Notes: a model not told the origin generated them from the letters alone. A DNA stretch of 64,000 nt from Trichoderma breve (GCF_028502605.1 NC_079233.1:4712001-4776000), one strand, 5' to 3'. Counted from the stretch's first letter, positions 45,951-59,167 are shown. Translations and numbers: made by a program.

Positions 45951-48900
45951 ATGATCGACTTTAGAGCGCCTGGCTTCCTTCTGGGGCTGGTGCTCCTTGT
46001 TTGCTTGGTCCAGCCAGCAGCTGCTTTCGGAGCTGGCAACATCGCGTCTGTTTCCAAGGTGGAGGGCCAAAACTGTACTTCAGCTCTACCCGACCTCTCC
46101 TGTGTTTCTCCATATCGCTAACTCGCAACTCTACAGGGCGACACGGTGACATCGAAGATGCGTTATTAACCCTGGCTATGGCCCATGCCATCAAGGGCGG
46201 CAAGAAGTTCAACAAGCGGACCGTTTCACGAGTTTACTTTGGCAACTGGCTGCGCGACTACTCCCAGGCCATCGACGTGGGCACCGTCAAGATGGTCTCT
46301 GCTGAAGCTATTCGACTTCTCCTCTGCGTTCTTGGCTTCATGTCCTTCGGTTATGGTTCTGGCGAGTTTGAGGTTACGGCCGAGCGTCTCGGATGCTACC
46401 GCCCCGAAGATCACATTGACAACCCCAAGGGCTATGGAGAAGGCGTCGACGCCCGAGACTATGACCCCCGTCTGAGAGGTCCCATCGATGAGGAGGTCGA
46501 GCTTGCCGTCGACCCGGAAACTGGAATGAAAAACTACATTGCCAATGAGCGAGTTGGTATCATGACATCTGCTAGGCATGTGCGAAATCTCTTTGGTCGA
46601 TGCATCGAGCTAGGTCGCCAGTACAAGCGCTCGGGAAACAAGCCAGAGCTCTACGAAGCCCTCCGGTTGATGGGAACTGGTCTGCACTGTTTGGAAGGTA
46701 AGTTATAGATCCCCTGCAGAGCGTCTACTGTGTTTTAGTAGACCAAGGCACCATGATTGCCTATGGCAGCTCCATATAGCTTGCTCGAAAACCAGCTTCT
46801 AACCTCAACTTGTTGAATAGACTTCTTCGCCCACAGCAACTACATTGAGCTTGCACTCATTGAAATGGGAGAGCGTGGAATCTTCCCCCACGTTGGCCGC
46901 AATACTCAGATTGAGCTGCAAGGTGCTCGTGGCGGCGTCTATCCTATTGTGACGGGCACATTTGGAGGCGTCGACTTCCTCCACTCCGTCACCGGAGAAG
47001 GTATGTGCAGATTACATCTTGCATCTTGGACAGTGCCCTCAAACTAACTCTTGCGTAGTGTCGGATAAGCTGACTCAAAATGAGATTGACGAGCTCGAGG
47101 GAGCACTCAATGAAGGCAAGACCGGCGACACAAGCTTGCTTCAATCCCTTCTCAGCAACCTTCCCCCTGGTATCATTGGAGGCAACCAAGGAGATAAGAT
47201 CAACGAGCTTCAATCCAACGCATCTGCTGCTCAGGAGGAAACCGTCCCAGTTTCTCCCAAGGATCCTGAAGAATTCACCGTCTACATCAAGAATATCTAT
47301 CGACAGATTATGCCCGTCATTGAATTCCACGATAGCATTATGAAGAGCATCAGCGGTGCGATTGAGAACATCCCTATTCTTCCCAAGATTATTGAACAGC
47401 TAGAGGAGCAGCTTTCCATTTTTGTCTTTTCCATCATGGCACCTTTCATTGTTCCCTTGATCCACCAGATCAAGAACGAGCTTCAAACCGGATCCTCAGA
47501 AATCATCGAGAGCAGCAAGAAGGAGCAGCACATCGTTTTTGATGACGACTACTCTTCTGATCCTACCCATTCCATGCTCTCCAAGGATCATTTCTCCAAC
47601 GTAAGTAGCACATCAAGATGCTCGAATTAGTATCCGCAAGTTAACGAAGATGCAGATTCTCAACGAGATTGCCGGTCGAACTGCCGCCAGGATGCTCCAC
47701 TGGGTTGTGCCACAGCTCATGGAAGCCATTGATGATGATTCAGTTGATATTGATCGCTTGCTGGAGCGCATTGTAAACGGTGTCATGCACCACCCCGCCC
47801 AGCGTGATATGGGCTATGATGGTGTTGCCGAGGCTCGACAGTTGATCTTTAACTCTGTCCAAGAATGGTGGCGTGACATGGGTGAGGACCAACAGGAGGA
47901 CTATCGCCGCAAGCTCTCTCCCCAGGGAGTTCTCAACGGCGAAAACCACAAGGAGGGCGTCCACGATACTGGCCACGGCTGCTCGGGTAAGTTGAAGATG
48001 CGCAAGGAGTTTGGCGAGCCTCAGGGCGTCGAGGACCAGATTGCTGGTGCGGCCGCAACCGCCATCTTCTCCGGCGCTACCGGTGCCCTATCTGGGTTTG
48101 TTTCCCAGAATACCGGCGTCGATATTCCTTTCACCCAGTCACAGCAGTCAGGCGGAGACGATGGCGGCATCGGTGGCCTCATCAGTGGCATGGCTGGCAG
48201 CCTCCTGGGAGGAGCCTTTGAGCAAGGCTCGACCAAGAGAGAAACTAGTTACGAGACTGGAGAAGATGGCTCCTACACGCAACACCAACGGGAGTATGGC
48301 CAAGAGGGAAATCGGTATGGCGAAGCCGAATACAGCCAAACTTATCACCCCGACGGTGGACGTGAAACCTCATATCAACGCTCCGAGCAGCAATCATACG
48401 GAAGCGGAGGCTATGGGGGCTCTAGCTATGAGGAGAGGCGAGAGACTCACGAGAGCTCCTATCAATCTTATGAACAGCGCACCGAGCGACATGAATACCG
48501 TTCGACCGAGGACAGCTATGGAGGTGGCTACGAGCAGCGAAGAAGTGACAGCCGGGGGTCTGATGATAACCGTAAGAAGCACAGCCACGAGCATGAGCAC
48601 CATCACCATCACCATCATCACCATCATCATAGTCATAGTCGTGGGTCTGACGATGAATCAGGGAGAGGACACAGCCGCCGAGACGATGACGACGACAACA
48701 GTTATGAGCGCCGTGAAACAAGCAACTACGAATCTAGCTACGAACGCCGTGAAGAGGACAGCTACGGCAACAGTGGTTACGGGCGCCGCGAAGAGGACAG
48801 CTATGGCAGCGGCGGTTACGGACGCCGGGACGAGGATAGCTATGGCGGCAACAACTACGGCCGGCAAGACGAAAGCTACGGCGGCGAATATGGATCTCGT

Positions 48901-49014
48901 GAGGAGAGCGGCCACGGCAGGCGACACCACCACCGTGATGATGATGACGAGGCCGACGATTCTGAGTACAGATCCCGCGACCACGGCGGCAACAGCGGCG
49001 GCTACAGGTTTTAG
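45951..49014 (+). CDS. het-C: HET-C heterokaryon-incompatibility family protein
   Basis: Predicted 921 aa in five exons: 45951-46074, 46137-46697, 46821-47000, 47059-47600, 47656-49014. A signal peptide is clear: a hydrophobic core LLGLVLLVCLVQPAAA after MIDFRAPGF. The conserved HET-C body follows, with RHGDIEDALLTLAMAHAI, FGNWLRDYSQAIDVGT, GLHCLEDFFAHSNYIELALI and a hydrophobic LSIFVFSIMAPFIVPLIHQI. The C-terminal third is low in complexity: Gly/Tyr/Ser/Arg-rich, an 11-His run at 48598-48630, then four 13-residue units like RREEDSYGSGGYG at 48745-48894. In Neurospora, het-c alleles of different specificity trigger cell death after hyphal fusion, and the protein is at the plasma membrane/secretory route. 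Whether this copy controls incompatibility here cannot be told from one allele. Confidence 0.92.
48598..48630 (+). repeat. CAY run coding 11 consecutive histidines
   Basis: Alternating CAC/CAT codons in the HET-C tail, preceded by HEHE and followed by SHSRG. Mixed codons argue for a selected protein tract rather than fresh slippage. Confidence 0.9.
48745..48894 (+). repeat. 39-nt coding tandem repeat in HET-C tail
   Basis: Three full units at 48745-48783, 48784-48822 and 48823-48861 encode RREEDSYGNSGYG, RREEDSYGSGGYG and RRDEDSYGGNNYG; a shorter fourth unit (RQDESYGGEYG) follows. Unit number is a likely site of allelic variation. Confidence 0.9.
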
Positions 49015-52000
49015 AAAAGGTTTATTAAGTCATTGTGGGGTTACTGAAGCCTTTGTTGGAGACAACAGTGACTTGTTGATGTGTTGGTAGGGAAAAGCAC
49101 AACGTCCTAGTAAGGGACTTAGATAGTGATATATATACCCATTCCTTGAAAAGAACAGCACACTGAACGAGTGAGCATGATTGATGAAATGCCTGTAAAC
49201 GAAGAGGAACACTCTTGTGACAATAGCTGGCTGTAACGGAATAATGGAGCATATTAGTAGTTAAAGCTCGGTATTACGGCCTGAAGAAGGCCTCTTGTCG
49301 TGAACAAGTATTTCCGTGGTTGGCCTAACGATTTGCAATAGAAGGACATAAACTACAGGTGTCAACTGGCAGTGGTTGTAATAGCGAAATCTGCTCTGTA
49401 GGACGGTTAACAAAGCAGGGGTCTTTTCTGAACATGGTAATCTGCCATCGCTATCCACTGCATCGTGTCGGGAGGAGTCCGAACTCAACATCTGAAAGCC
49501 GATGTAACGCAAGATACCCCTGTCTCCCATATTAACAGCCCACTATGCAAAAGAAAAAGAGACAAGAATCCTCTTGGCAAATGGCTTTAGAATGTCGGTG
49601 CCAGGACAGTTGTGTGATTGCACGGCAGACAACAAGAACATGCATGTGCTTGTACGGGTACCTGACGTGGGCTGGAAACACGACCCGCCAAGAGCACGAT
49701 AAAGACGTTTTGAAAGTGGACTGATTCTTTGGGAGAGCGTGTGTAGTATGACGAGACACAATGACGTGTAAATGGGGGATGCATGTTGTGTGTGCCATGT
49801 TAGTTGCTGTATGTCTAGTGGAGAGTCTGGCCGCACAGTTTTCGGTGTCATCTGCCTACAACAACGAAGGCTGGGCCGGCTATCGGGCGTCCTCATCACA
49901 AGCAAAAGACGAAAGAGTTCCCGCTTGCAAGGATTAAGGAACAGACATTTTCATCTCTTTTTTTGCTGGCTCCACATGTCCCTTTGGAAGGCACGCGCGA
50001 ATTTTCTAGTTGCTTCGCTTCGGCGGGATGATGGAGAGAGCTAATGGTAGTCGAGATGGCATCAAATCTCAGAAAACGGATCCCCCTGGTTCCAACGAGC
50101 TACTTGGCGTCATCGCTCGTAATTATTCGTACGATATTAGATGTCATTTGTCGGGTCTCTCCCCTTGGCTTACACATACATGTAGGTACTAGGCCTATGT
50201 CGTTGTCTTGGCTTTCGTTCTCGGGGTGGAAAAGTCTACGGACAGGTTAACCGACGGGAAATTGCGCAGCTACACGTATGATAGCACTTTGTTTCGCTAT
50301 TGTGATATTTATGTTTGTAGATCAAGGCTACATCCTTGGATACTATACCTCGCACATTGAAACGAATTATAAGCGCTTCCTAAGGAGGAGCCCGGCAGCG
50401 CATTGCCGGGTTGTGGAGGGAGCTAGCAGTAGTCGAATCAATAGTTGCGAGTTTGTAGGGGATTGGGCAAGATGATGCGAGTTGCTGTAACTCTAAAGGA
50501 GGTGGCCTAAGAACTGAAGGATCAAGTACATATACTCGGATGTAGTAATTACGATATATTACTTGAGCAATATGCAGACAGTAATCAGAAGACGTCGAAT
50601 CGAATAGATTGAGTGAGCACTATATCAGGCCCCATCCAAGTGGTTACATGCCGGCATACCCGTGCATACCGAGTTGGCAGCACATACATGTATGGATACA
50701 ATGGCTTGCTAACTTGCTCAACATGATAGTATCGTATGTGATGGTGTAGGTAGTAGGAGTTGGTGAATGCGGGGCATCAATGTGATTTGTTTCGCAGTTA
50801 CGAGACAAAAAGGGAAATGACGGCATTAGCAAGAGGAATCCTCGGATAGTGCACAAGGGCCTATTTCAACGATTCGCCGCAGGCCCTGGATGTGAACATT
50901 TGGATATCCATTCTCTTGCTGTTCTCAAGGGTAGTATCCGATATCTGTCCAAAGCTGCGTCTTCTAGGTTACCGTAAATACCATCAAATCAACACTTCCA
51001 ACGGGAACAGACGCGCTAAAGGGCATGGGGGCCAATGGCACGGCACGGCTTGTGCCCAGAGCTGCCCGGCAGACAAAGCTCAAGCCTTTCCCTCTCGCCA
51101 CCCGATTCGCCGATGTCTGGTACAATAAGTCGGGAGCGCGAAGCTGCGGCGCTTTCTCGCTCCATGAGCGGCAGAGCTGTATGCAGGGCAAGATATTATT
51201 AGACTATTAGTAGATGGGAAAAGTTATACCGGTACTATGCTGTACTTGGCCGCTACGTGGAGTCGTACGGAGCACCGTATTACACACGAGATGTTCTAGA
51301 TCGATAGACGCTCTCTTTTCGACAGTAAGCGTGCAAAGTGACGAGACTCGTTGCTCGCTGGCATCCAGGCCGAAGGGCTCGGGTTGATGTCGAGGCGAGA
51401 TCCGTCGATCCGACATGGATGGTGGAGGTGAGAAAAGACAACCATCATCTATGTACCGGGACTCTCGCACACGTGCAATACCCACCTCGGGACCGAATGG
51501 CATTATGCTTGAGATCTGCTTTGCGCTCGCGTTTTGCTCTTTTCGATGTTGAAAGATGGGAACTGCCAGCTTGGAGCTAGAACAAAGAGACAACCCACCA
51601 GAGGGGTTTGTCGGGGCGCGCGAGCTGACAAAAGATCCGTTACTTGCAATCACGGGTATTTTGAGGAAACGTAACGATGGCAGAAATTCAATTCCGGCCC
51701 CCCCTCCTCAGTCTCATATTGCCCGCAGCCTCGATCGCTCCATGCGACAAGGGGCCTTGTGCGTCGGTTTATTGAGATTGAGCCGCCAGCGCCCGTCCAG
51801 GATTAGCGCCTGGCCCAATGGGCTCTGAATTGATTGTATATGTCAGAAGATTACAGGTATGGAAGTAGACAACTGTTGATTACATGGGTTCTGGGAGTTT
51901 TGGAGTTGGGCCTTTGGGTATTTGCGGTAGCAGTGGTTTGATAAGCGAGGTCCTAGGTGCATGTATTAGAGTGTGCTCGGCGTTCGGAGTGAGGGGACAT

Positions 52001-54485
52001 TTCATGTTCCTTGCTGGGTCGCTTGCTCTGATGTGACTATGAAAAGATGAGGCAAAAGTAGAATTGGGTAGTAATAGGTACCTAGGTAGTGGTTATAGAT
52101 TCGCTTATGGCAGGTACATGAATGTATCTATCTATATTACGTTGATCGGCGAGGAGGAAGTGATGCATATATTGATGGTTGCGAGTGAACAAAGCTTGAC
52201 TGTATTAAGCTTGTATAGATGGATGGATCAACGGTTTACGGAAAGAATACGGTAACCTCAATACGAACCATCTGATTCGCAGACGTACCTTGACACCTTT
52301 ATCAGCTCTAGCACGAGGGAAAACCTTGATCAATTAATTACGCACGCATCCACAGGGAATGCATCAACTCCAACATCCATGTGCTAGGGTAGCGGCAGAT
52401 AGCAAGATAGGCTGCCAGGATGATAGTCCTCTGCATCCTCCGATCGCCGCTGTTATATGTCTCTGCATACACGAAACCGCTTGGCGTTTTCTCCATGTAG
52501 GTACGAGTAATGAAAGGTAGCACCAGAGGTCGGCATTTGCTCCCTTAATTATGTATAAGTACGAGGTAATCATGTCTTGCTTGAGTTTGACTTGGTGCCG
52601 CATGAGTCTACCGAAATCTTGATTCCATCCATCTTACACTGCGCCCCTCTCTACACGACTCTACTCTACCTGTACTCTTTGTAATCATTGACATCACATC
52701 AACCCATACTTGTTAGCTTCCCAATCTCTGCAACAGCAGCAGGTACTGTCCTTGGCAATACGCTACAGTACGATATACGCAAGGCCTGGTGCCTTATCTC
52801 GCGCGGCTGTGCTAACTGAACCAACTTGTCAAAGTCAAGCCCCCGAGACGCCCGATTCGACTCGCCTCTGACTCGCTCCTGTGGCTCCCTTTTGCCTGGT
52901 CCGCTCGGAAGCGGCAGCGGCAGCCCATCGCATTTTGTGCAGCCCGGGGCCTTGATTCGCCCGCTGGTTCTCTTTTGGACCACGCGAGCTTGCAGCCATC
53001 TGCACTGTGCCTGATTCCCGGTCGCATGTACTATCCTGGCACAAATTAGCGGGAAAGGGTACCGCGATTGTCAATGACAGCTGGAGTTGCAGCTCCGGGC
53101 TTGACACTGTCCAGCAACCACCAACGCCCACCGGCCCTCTCACAGACCAGCGACGCTCACACCAGCTCCACGCCTCCATATCGTCCTGGCTTCCGACTTA
53201 CCGTCCAGCCGCCCCGCCTTGGCCTCCACCGGCGTCTTTTCAGGCGTGTCTGCAGACTGCAGGTGAGGTAGTGCTGCTGTTCGTTCGTGGGCCGTAGGTA
53301 GCGGTACGAGCGAGCGGCCTGCCTAAGTAGCGAACCGCTGTGGCTGCTGTTAGTGGCTCAGCTGTTTTGTTAGTGGGCTTCTCTCCGCTGAAAGACGCAA
53401 GTGAGCACTCCAGCTCCCAGCACCAGCACCAGCACCAGCACCAGCACCAGCACGGAGTCCGGAATTGCTGCACCGGCGTTCCATCGTACTCCGTTGCCCA
53501 TCAATTTACCTCCCCGTACCTGTACCTGTACTTTCAGTTAGCTGTCCACTGCCCACCGCACTGCAGCACTACAGCACCACAGCACAGCCAAAACCTCGCC
53601 CGCCATCCCTGCTTAGCACCGCCTGTCCGTCTGTTGCTCTTTTTTTTCCTCATCCTGATCTCGACTCGACCAGTGCCCCCCCTAGGCCAATTTGCGTCCT
53701 TGCAAACCACAGTCGTTGCTCGACATTTCTGCTACCCTGCCGCGCTGCCTCTTCTCTCGTCGTCCTTCATCTTTCGTCTCTCCCCCCCCCGCGCTGTCGC
53801 CGTCGCCCGTAGACCATGACTGCCGCCTCCCGATTCGCCCTCAATATGTATTAGAAGAATGTGTGAGTTCTGCCTTCTGTCGGCCAAGACTACCCCTACG
53901 TGACCCCAGTCTTGGCGGCCGGCAACTGACGTCTCACAGCGCTCTCCGAGATTCGAAATGTCGTGTATGTCCTCCAGCAAGGCACGAGATGCCTCTTGAA
54001 TGCCTCTTTTTTGCTCCCCTTGGCCGTCGCCGACGCCTGTCGACTCAACTGGCCTCGTTACGGCTGTCGTTGTCGCTGCTGTCGTCGCCAGTCTGCTTGC
54101 CATTGGCGTTGTTTTGCCTTGTTCTCCGCTCCATTTCCCCGAATTGCATCCTCATCCAAACGATACGCCTGCGGTCCCACCATCTGTCACCAGCACTGCT
54201 TTGCTTTGTTGCCCTCACTACCGCATCGTTGTCCCTCTCACCAGTTGCCGCCTTCTTCATCTTCTCCTGTCCCCTCTGCTGCTGCCGCGTATGCATCGCC
54301 TACTGACTCTCTGCTGCCAGGCTTCTCTTCAGTAATCCGGTCTGGGGTGGTGCCACCACTGTGCCCACCACCATCATCAGAAACATTACCGCGCTCTCCG
54401 TGCGTTGCGCCCGTTCCCCTGTCCTCCAGTCTCTCTAGCCGCCATGGCCAAGTACCGCTGACAGTGTTGGACCCGATAGAGTCAG
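49015..54485. other. 5.4-kb spacer before the RING gene
   Basis: No gene can be supported in 49.0-53.1 kb; frames are short and unrecognised. From about 53.1 to 54.4 kb the plus strand is strongly pyrimidine-rich, as in long fungal 5' leaders, and gives Ser/Leu/Pro/Cys-rich spurious frames on three phases. A CAGCAC-type hexamer repeat lies at about 53419-53453. The missing 5' exon(s) of the RING gene, including its signal peptide, should lie in the last 1 kb. Confidence 0.45.
53419..53453. repeat. CACCAG hexamer microsatellite
   Basis: About five to six copies of CACCAG/AGCACC in tandem, in the presumptive leader region of the RING gene. Confidence 0.75.
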
Positions 54486-56320
54486 ATAGCATACGAGGAG
54501 CGCATCGACAGCAACATCACCACCTTGACAACCACTAACGCCGATACCCTCAATGGAGTCATTCAAGGTCTTTTATACGTTCCCGACATTGCTCGAATGC
54601 CGTCCTGTGATGCCCAGCAGTACGACTTCATCCCCAGAAATGTCACCCGCCGCGCCAACCTCCCCCCTACCAACTACAACCTCATCGCCCTTGCTCCTTG
54701 GTTTAGCATAGACTGCACCGAGGCCTACCTCGCCGCCGCCCGCGCCGACCCTATCCGCGCCTTCATCTTCTACAAGCCAAACAACTCCTCCAACAAGCCC
54801 CAGGATGTCCAATCACCCGTCTGGAACCTCGACGATGACGGCGCCTGGAGGAAGCAAAACCAGTATCCCGTCTTTGCCGTCTCGGGACTCGAGGGCCAAA
54901 AAATGATGACTCAGCTCAGCCTCTATTCAGGAACCGTCAACCAGATTCCCCATGGCCAAGAGATATCGCAGCTGTATGGGCCCAACCCAAAGGACTATGT
55001 TCGAATATGGACCGAGTTGAACATGAAGAATCCCACCAACATCCCGGCTCTGTGGATATTCTTCCTCATCGTTATCGGCGCCTTGCTCGCCATCATCGGC
55101 GGCATCTCACTCACCATGCACCTGATACAGAGGCGTCGCCGCATATCGTTAAAACGTCGTGTTATATCTGGCGAGGTTGATCTCGAGGCCATGGGTATCA
55201 AGAGGCTCACCGTCCCAACGACCTTTGTCCAGGGGTTTCCGCTTTTCACTTATAACCAAGACCCAGACGCACTCAGTGGCCCGCCAACTCCCTCTTCTCC
55301 AGGTATGCGTGGTACATCTCGTTCTGGAAAGCCCTCAAGGAGAACCCACCGACACGACCGAAATGCTCCTAGTGATATCGTATCTCCCAGTGAGCACAGC
55401 GTCCGCAGCACACGAAGCGTCCGGAGTAAAAGGTCAAGTATAACAGGGTCCGATACCACCGCCACAAATTTCCAACCAAAGTGCCACATTTGTCTCGATC
55501 GTTTCGAACATCGCGTCACCATCATCAAAGAACTGCCCTGCGGCCACATCTTCCATCCCGACTGTATAGACGAATTCCTGCTCGAAAATAGCTCACTATG
55601 TCCAATGTGCAAGCATTGCATGTTACCCCCCGGGTACTGCCCTCCCATTACCAACGGAATGGTCCGCCGTGAACGGGCCCTGCGGAAATTGCGAGGAAGG
55701 ATAGATTTGGATTACTCATCCATGGAATCTGGCGAGAACAAACTCAAAGGCTGGGGAAGGAAAATCTTTAGTTCGGGCAGTCATGCAACTTCCCCCGACG
55801 TTCCGTTGACGCCAGTCAAGAATAGCAAACAGGGTAGAGATGCCAATGTCAAGAAGACGCCGACGTCTTCCGAACAAACCGTTACAGATACGGAAGCCAT
55901 CAGAGAAATACCATCGACGACGCCCTCTGGGACAACGATTATGGACATATCCGAATCCGAAGACGATGCCATCAGAGAGACAACCCCCGCAACAACCCCC
56001 GCGGCGCCGCAGAATCCAGCGCCCACAATACGGGCCAAACGCAAGCCCCAGCCTCGTGCCTTGAGGCTGCTACCAACGGCTACTGAAGGTGTTGAGTTGG
56101 TAGTGACACATCCCGCAGGCCACAGTCCTTCGTCGTTTGCTCGCGAGCGCATGCGAGAGATTGCGAGCCAGAACGCGCCATTTGATGACCCTGACCTGAA
56201 GCGTCCCAAATGTGAGTTGAACATTTCCCCCTTTCCTCTCAGGGCCTTGATCGAACCTTGACTAACTCTGGTGTTCAAGGGCGTCGTGTTGTTTCGAGCG
56301 TATTTCCTGGATTCGTGTAG
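54486..56320 (+). CDS. PA-TM-RING-type RING-H2 ubiquitin ligase (5' end incomplete)
   Basis: Supported exons are 54486-56211 and 56280-56320. The last intron (GTGAGT, TTGACTAAC, TTCAAG) replaces an apparent read-through and gives the C-terminus RPKWRRVVSSVFPGFV. A luminal domain with Asn-glycosylation sites (SNITTL, PRNVTRR) comes first. A single membrane helix follows at about 55039-55115 (IPALWIFFLIVIGALLAII), next to a basic RRRRISLKRR. A Ser-rich linker leads to a RING-H2 finger at 55482-55610 (CHIC...CGHIFHPDC...CPMC). The layout resembles membrane-anchored ubiquitin ligases of the endomembrane system. The true start is unresolved: the frame has no ATG before TTG 54525. A possible upstream exon 54333-54399 joins in phase at 54486 to give RNITALSIAYEERIDS, and the exon with the signal peptide was not identified. 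Confidence 0.78.
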
Positions 56321-57556
56321 CCTGCGCCTCTTTGATTCTCTCTTCTTGATGACACCGTTTTTTATTACTTTTAGGGAAATAGCATGGCGTCGGCGTTTTT
56401 CTCTCCATTGGATTTCTCCCTCCGGTTGGCCTTGTTTTCATCTTTTTTTCTTTTCGGCATCCTTTATGAACTGTTTTCTCAAAGTTCAGTGGATTCAAGG
56501 CGTGCTTGACCACAGTTGGTGGAAGGATTAGGGCGGGCTTTTCTGCGACAAGCATGTTTGGCGCGATGATGGCTGCGGCGAAGACATTTCCCGATTTACG
56601 ATGCAAATGCACTCTTCATCTAGACTTCCTCGTTAGGAAGAACGGCGCGCGATATATATAAAGAGGCTCTTGAGTAGCTGCTATCTAGTACGTTGTAATA
56701 CTGGGGCTCTCTGGGAAGGATTTAGGGGGGCGTTTTTGGGGCGGGCGTTTATTTTGTTATTCACGAGGATTTATCCCTGGATGGTTGCTTGGTGGTCTGG
56801 TGGTGGCCACTTTTACATGAAAAAGTTGCCATATCTGGGGCGGATATGGAAGGGTTACATATATGTAGTATATTCATTCATGAGGCTGTGGTGCCTCATC
56901 TTCTTCCCGCTATATTTTATCAGTCATATATATATGCGTTGCTGATGAGTTTGATTCTACGTTGATTCCCCTGTGAACCTCACGTGGGCAAGCAAAATTA
57001 TCCATTATATCCATCATTGAGTTCATTGAATCTTATCCTATCATGTTCAGGCTACCTAGGAGGAAGACAACAGATAGGGGACGAAAAAAAAAAAAATCCA
57101 AGCTCTGATACAACTTATAATAAGATGAGATGGAACTCGTTCAAGATGATTGCGCGCCCATAATCATAAACATGTTTGAATAATTCTCCATGTCTAATTA
57201 TACATGACTAAGAGAGTTCCGATTCTCAAAAAGGGAGCGAGGGTTTTAAAAAGGCCCTTTTAAATCCTTGATGGAAGGGCCGACATGTATCCTCCTATGC
57301 TCGAGGCCCTTTGCTGTGGCAATAGGGGTATGAGACTTTATTCTGGCATGGCTCCTTAACTCCGTCGTGATATAGAGCTATCTTGAGCGTTCCTCGCTTG
57401 GTATGAAACTCGAGCCTCGTGATTTGCCATTGTGTCTTCTCGAGATGCTTGCAATTCGTATGCGAGATTAACGGAGAGAGGCAGGGATAAGATGACATCT
57501 ATCCAAATGGCCTAGCCCTCATGGAAGCTGTTGGCATCTTGGCAATGATGATATGA
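56321..57556. other. Convergent 3' spacer, RING / PP4 subunit
   Basis: About 1.2 kb, probably 3' UTRs of both genes. It includes an A run at about 57084-57098. No gene is supported; the minus frame at 57295-57498 shows nothing recognisable. Confidence 0.5.
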
Positions 57557-59167
57557 TTAAGCCTCCATCTTTACATTGTCCTTATCCGCAGTGTCGTCCT
57601 TGCTCTCATCGCCCCCTTTCTGTTCTTCAGAATCGGATGACATGCTGGTATCGCCATCGCCGCTGGGCTCCTCCTTGACCTTTTTCGCCACCACATCCTC
57701 CTCAAGGTCGTCTTCTGCTTCGCGCTTTGAGCTGACGCTCTCGGCGCCGGGACTCTTCGCTCGCTCTGAGGTAGACTTGCTGGCTTCGTCTTGATGCTCT
57801 GCCGTGGAAGATTCGTCCTTTTCGTCAACGTGTTTCCGGCCAACCGCGGCCTCGAGGTCAATGCCCTGCATCTCGACACCATCCTCGCCCATGACACTTG
57901 TCGTCTCGGACTGAGGGCCCGTATCACCAACGCCGATTTCATCCGGCCCTCTCGCGTGCGGAGCTTCCTCATCTTCCTCCTCTTCTTCATCATCCATGGG
58001 ATGGTCATCTGAAGCTGAACCTCCACGTCCACCCTCAACCATCATGTCGTGAGACTTGGTGAGCTGGCTGACAGGGACAATGCCGGCCCTCTGCTCTTGC
58101 CTAAGCAACTCGCCTTGGGTGACACCCCTAGAGTGCCCCATGGATGGCACACCGTTGATGCTGACAGAAACAGTCTCTATGCTGCCCACCCCATTAGGAC
58201 CGTCGATTGTCTCAGTGCTCTCGCTATGAATCTGCGCCGCCGGTGGCTCGGCAGGGGTGGTCTCTGGCGGCGTACTTCTTCTGATGAGCCAAGGAATGGG
58301 CGTTAGCAGTGCTCCTCCAAGGGCTTCATCCGAACCAACTGCCACTGCTGTGGGGTTACTCCAAGAGACAGCCATGGCAGGGTCGTTGGGTTCATCCCCG
58401 TTGAGCTGAATCGAGGACATGTCTGGAATCGGTGGCGGTAGCGGGTATGTGTCTGTTCCTGAAGTCACGGCCGCGACTCTATCCAACGCGTGAAGATAGG
58501 ACGGCAGGGCCTTGTAGTGCGCGCGCGGGTATAGAATGAGCTCGGCGATTCTCTGGATTGTATGTGGCGGATACGATTTAAAGCTGCCAATGTGGTTCTT
58601 GATTTCATCGACCATGTCTGCTAGCTGTTTCGGCAGCACGCCAGGTTCTTGGGCCTGCGAAGGGGATTGCGAAGGTTGCGACGGTGGTTGCCGAGCAGAT
58701 GTGGATGGTTCTGTGCCGGCCGCGGATGGCGGCTGCTCGTCTAGGGGCGCATTCTCCTTGTTGGCGTCGTCGGAAAATGGCTCGGCGGGCGATGAGGATG
58801 ATGAAGAGAGGAGTCGTGTGTCCAAGAGGCGAGAGCGCGGCACGGGAGGTGGCAGCTTGGGTATGGAGAATTCATTGCGTGCGATCTGACGGATCCAGGG
58901 CTTCCCGTTAGCAATTCCACTTGACTGACTTGTTGTTATGCTTCCCGATGATTCTGCCACATCATAAGCAAACGCACCTTGTCTAGTCGCACGAGGATAT
59001 CGTCGCGCAAGGCTGGCCATGCCTCTCTAGAAAGAAGCAATCAGTTAGCAGAGCTGCGAAAAGAACGGGTTGGAACGGGCTGAAATGAGATGATGCGCCA
59101 CGTACGAAGATGGAAGCTCTCCGGCGGCGGTCTTGCTAAGCAAGTCGCTGTCGCTGTCCACTTCCAT
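57557..59167 (-). CDS. PPP4R2-type regulatory subunit of protein phosphatase 4
   Basis: Predicted 479 aa in three exons: 59167-59106, 59026-58978, 58885-57557. The spliced N-terminus reads MEVDSDSDLLSK...AWPALRDDILVRLDKIARNEFSIPK, whereas the unspliced ATG at 59020 lies in a different frame and is rejected. The PPP4R2 core is seen at LPKQLADMVDEIKNHI and YPPHTIQRIAELILYPRAHYK, followed by LPSYLHALDRVAAVTSG. Further conserved stretches are TYPLPPPIPDMSS and SDEALGGALLTPIPWLIRR. The C-terminal 200 residues are acidic and Ser/Lys-rich with a bipartite-like KKVKEE. Psy4/PPP4R2 proteins target the PP4 catalytic subunit, for example to DNA-damage checkpoint substrates in the nucleus. Confidence 0.85.

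Noticed and set aside
47960..48000. Possible intron donor GGTAAGT in HET-C exon 5
   Set aside because: The frame runs on with plausible sequence (GKLKMRKEFGEPQG) and no acceptor is required to keep phase.
48011..49090. 359-codon plus-strand frame, Thr/Ala-rich
   Set aside because: Alternate frame of the HET-C repeat tail; low complexity follows from the repeats.
53692..54306. 204-codon Cys/Ser/Leu-rich frame
   Set aside because: Translated pyrimidine-rich leader; similar frames occur in all three phases, so no coding signal.
57557..59020. PP4 subunit starting at ATG 59020 (487 aa)
   Set aside because: Its first ~45 codons read through intron 2 in a frame different from the spliced exon 2; the three-exon model restores conserved AWPALRDDILVRLDK.
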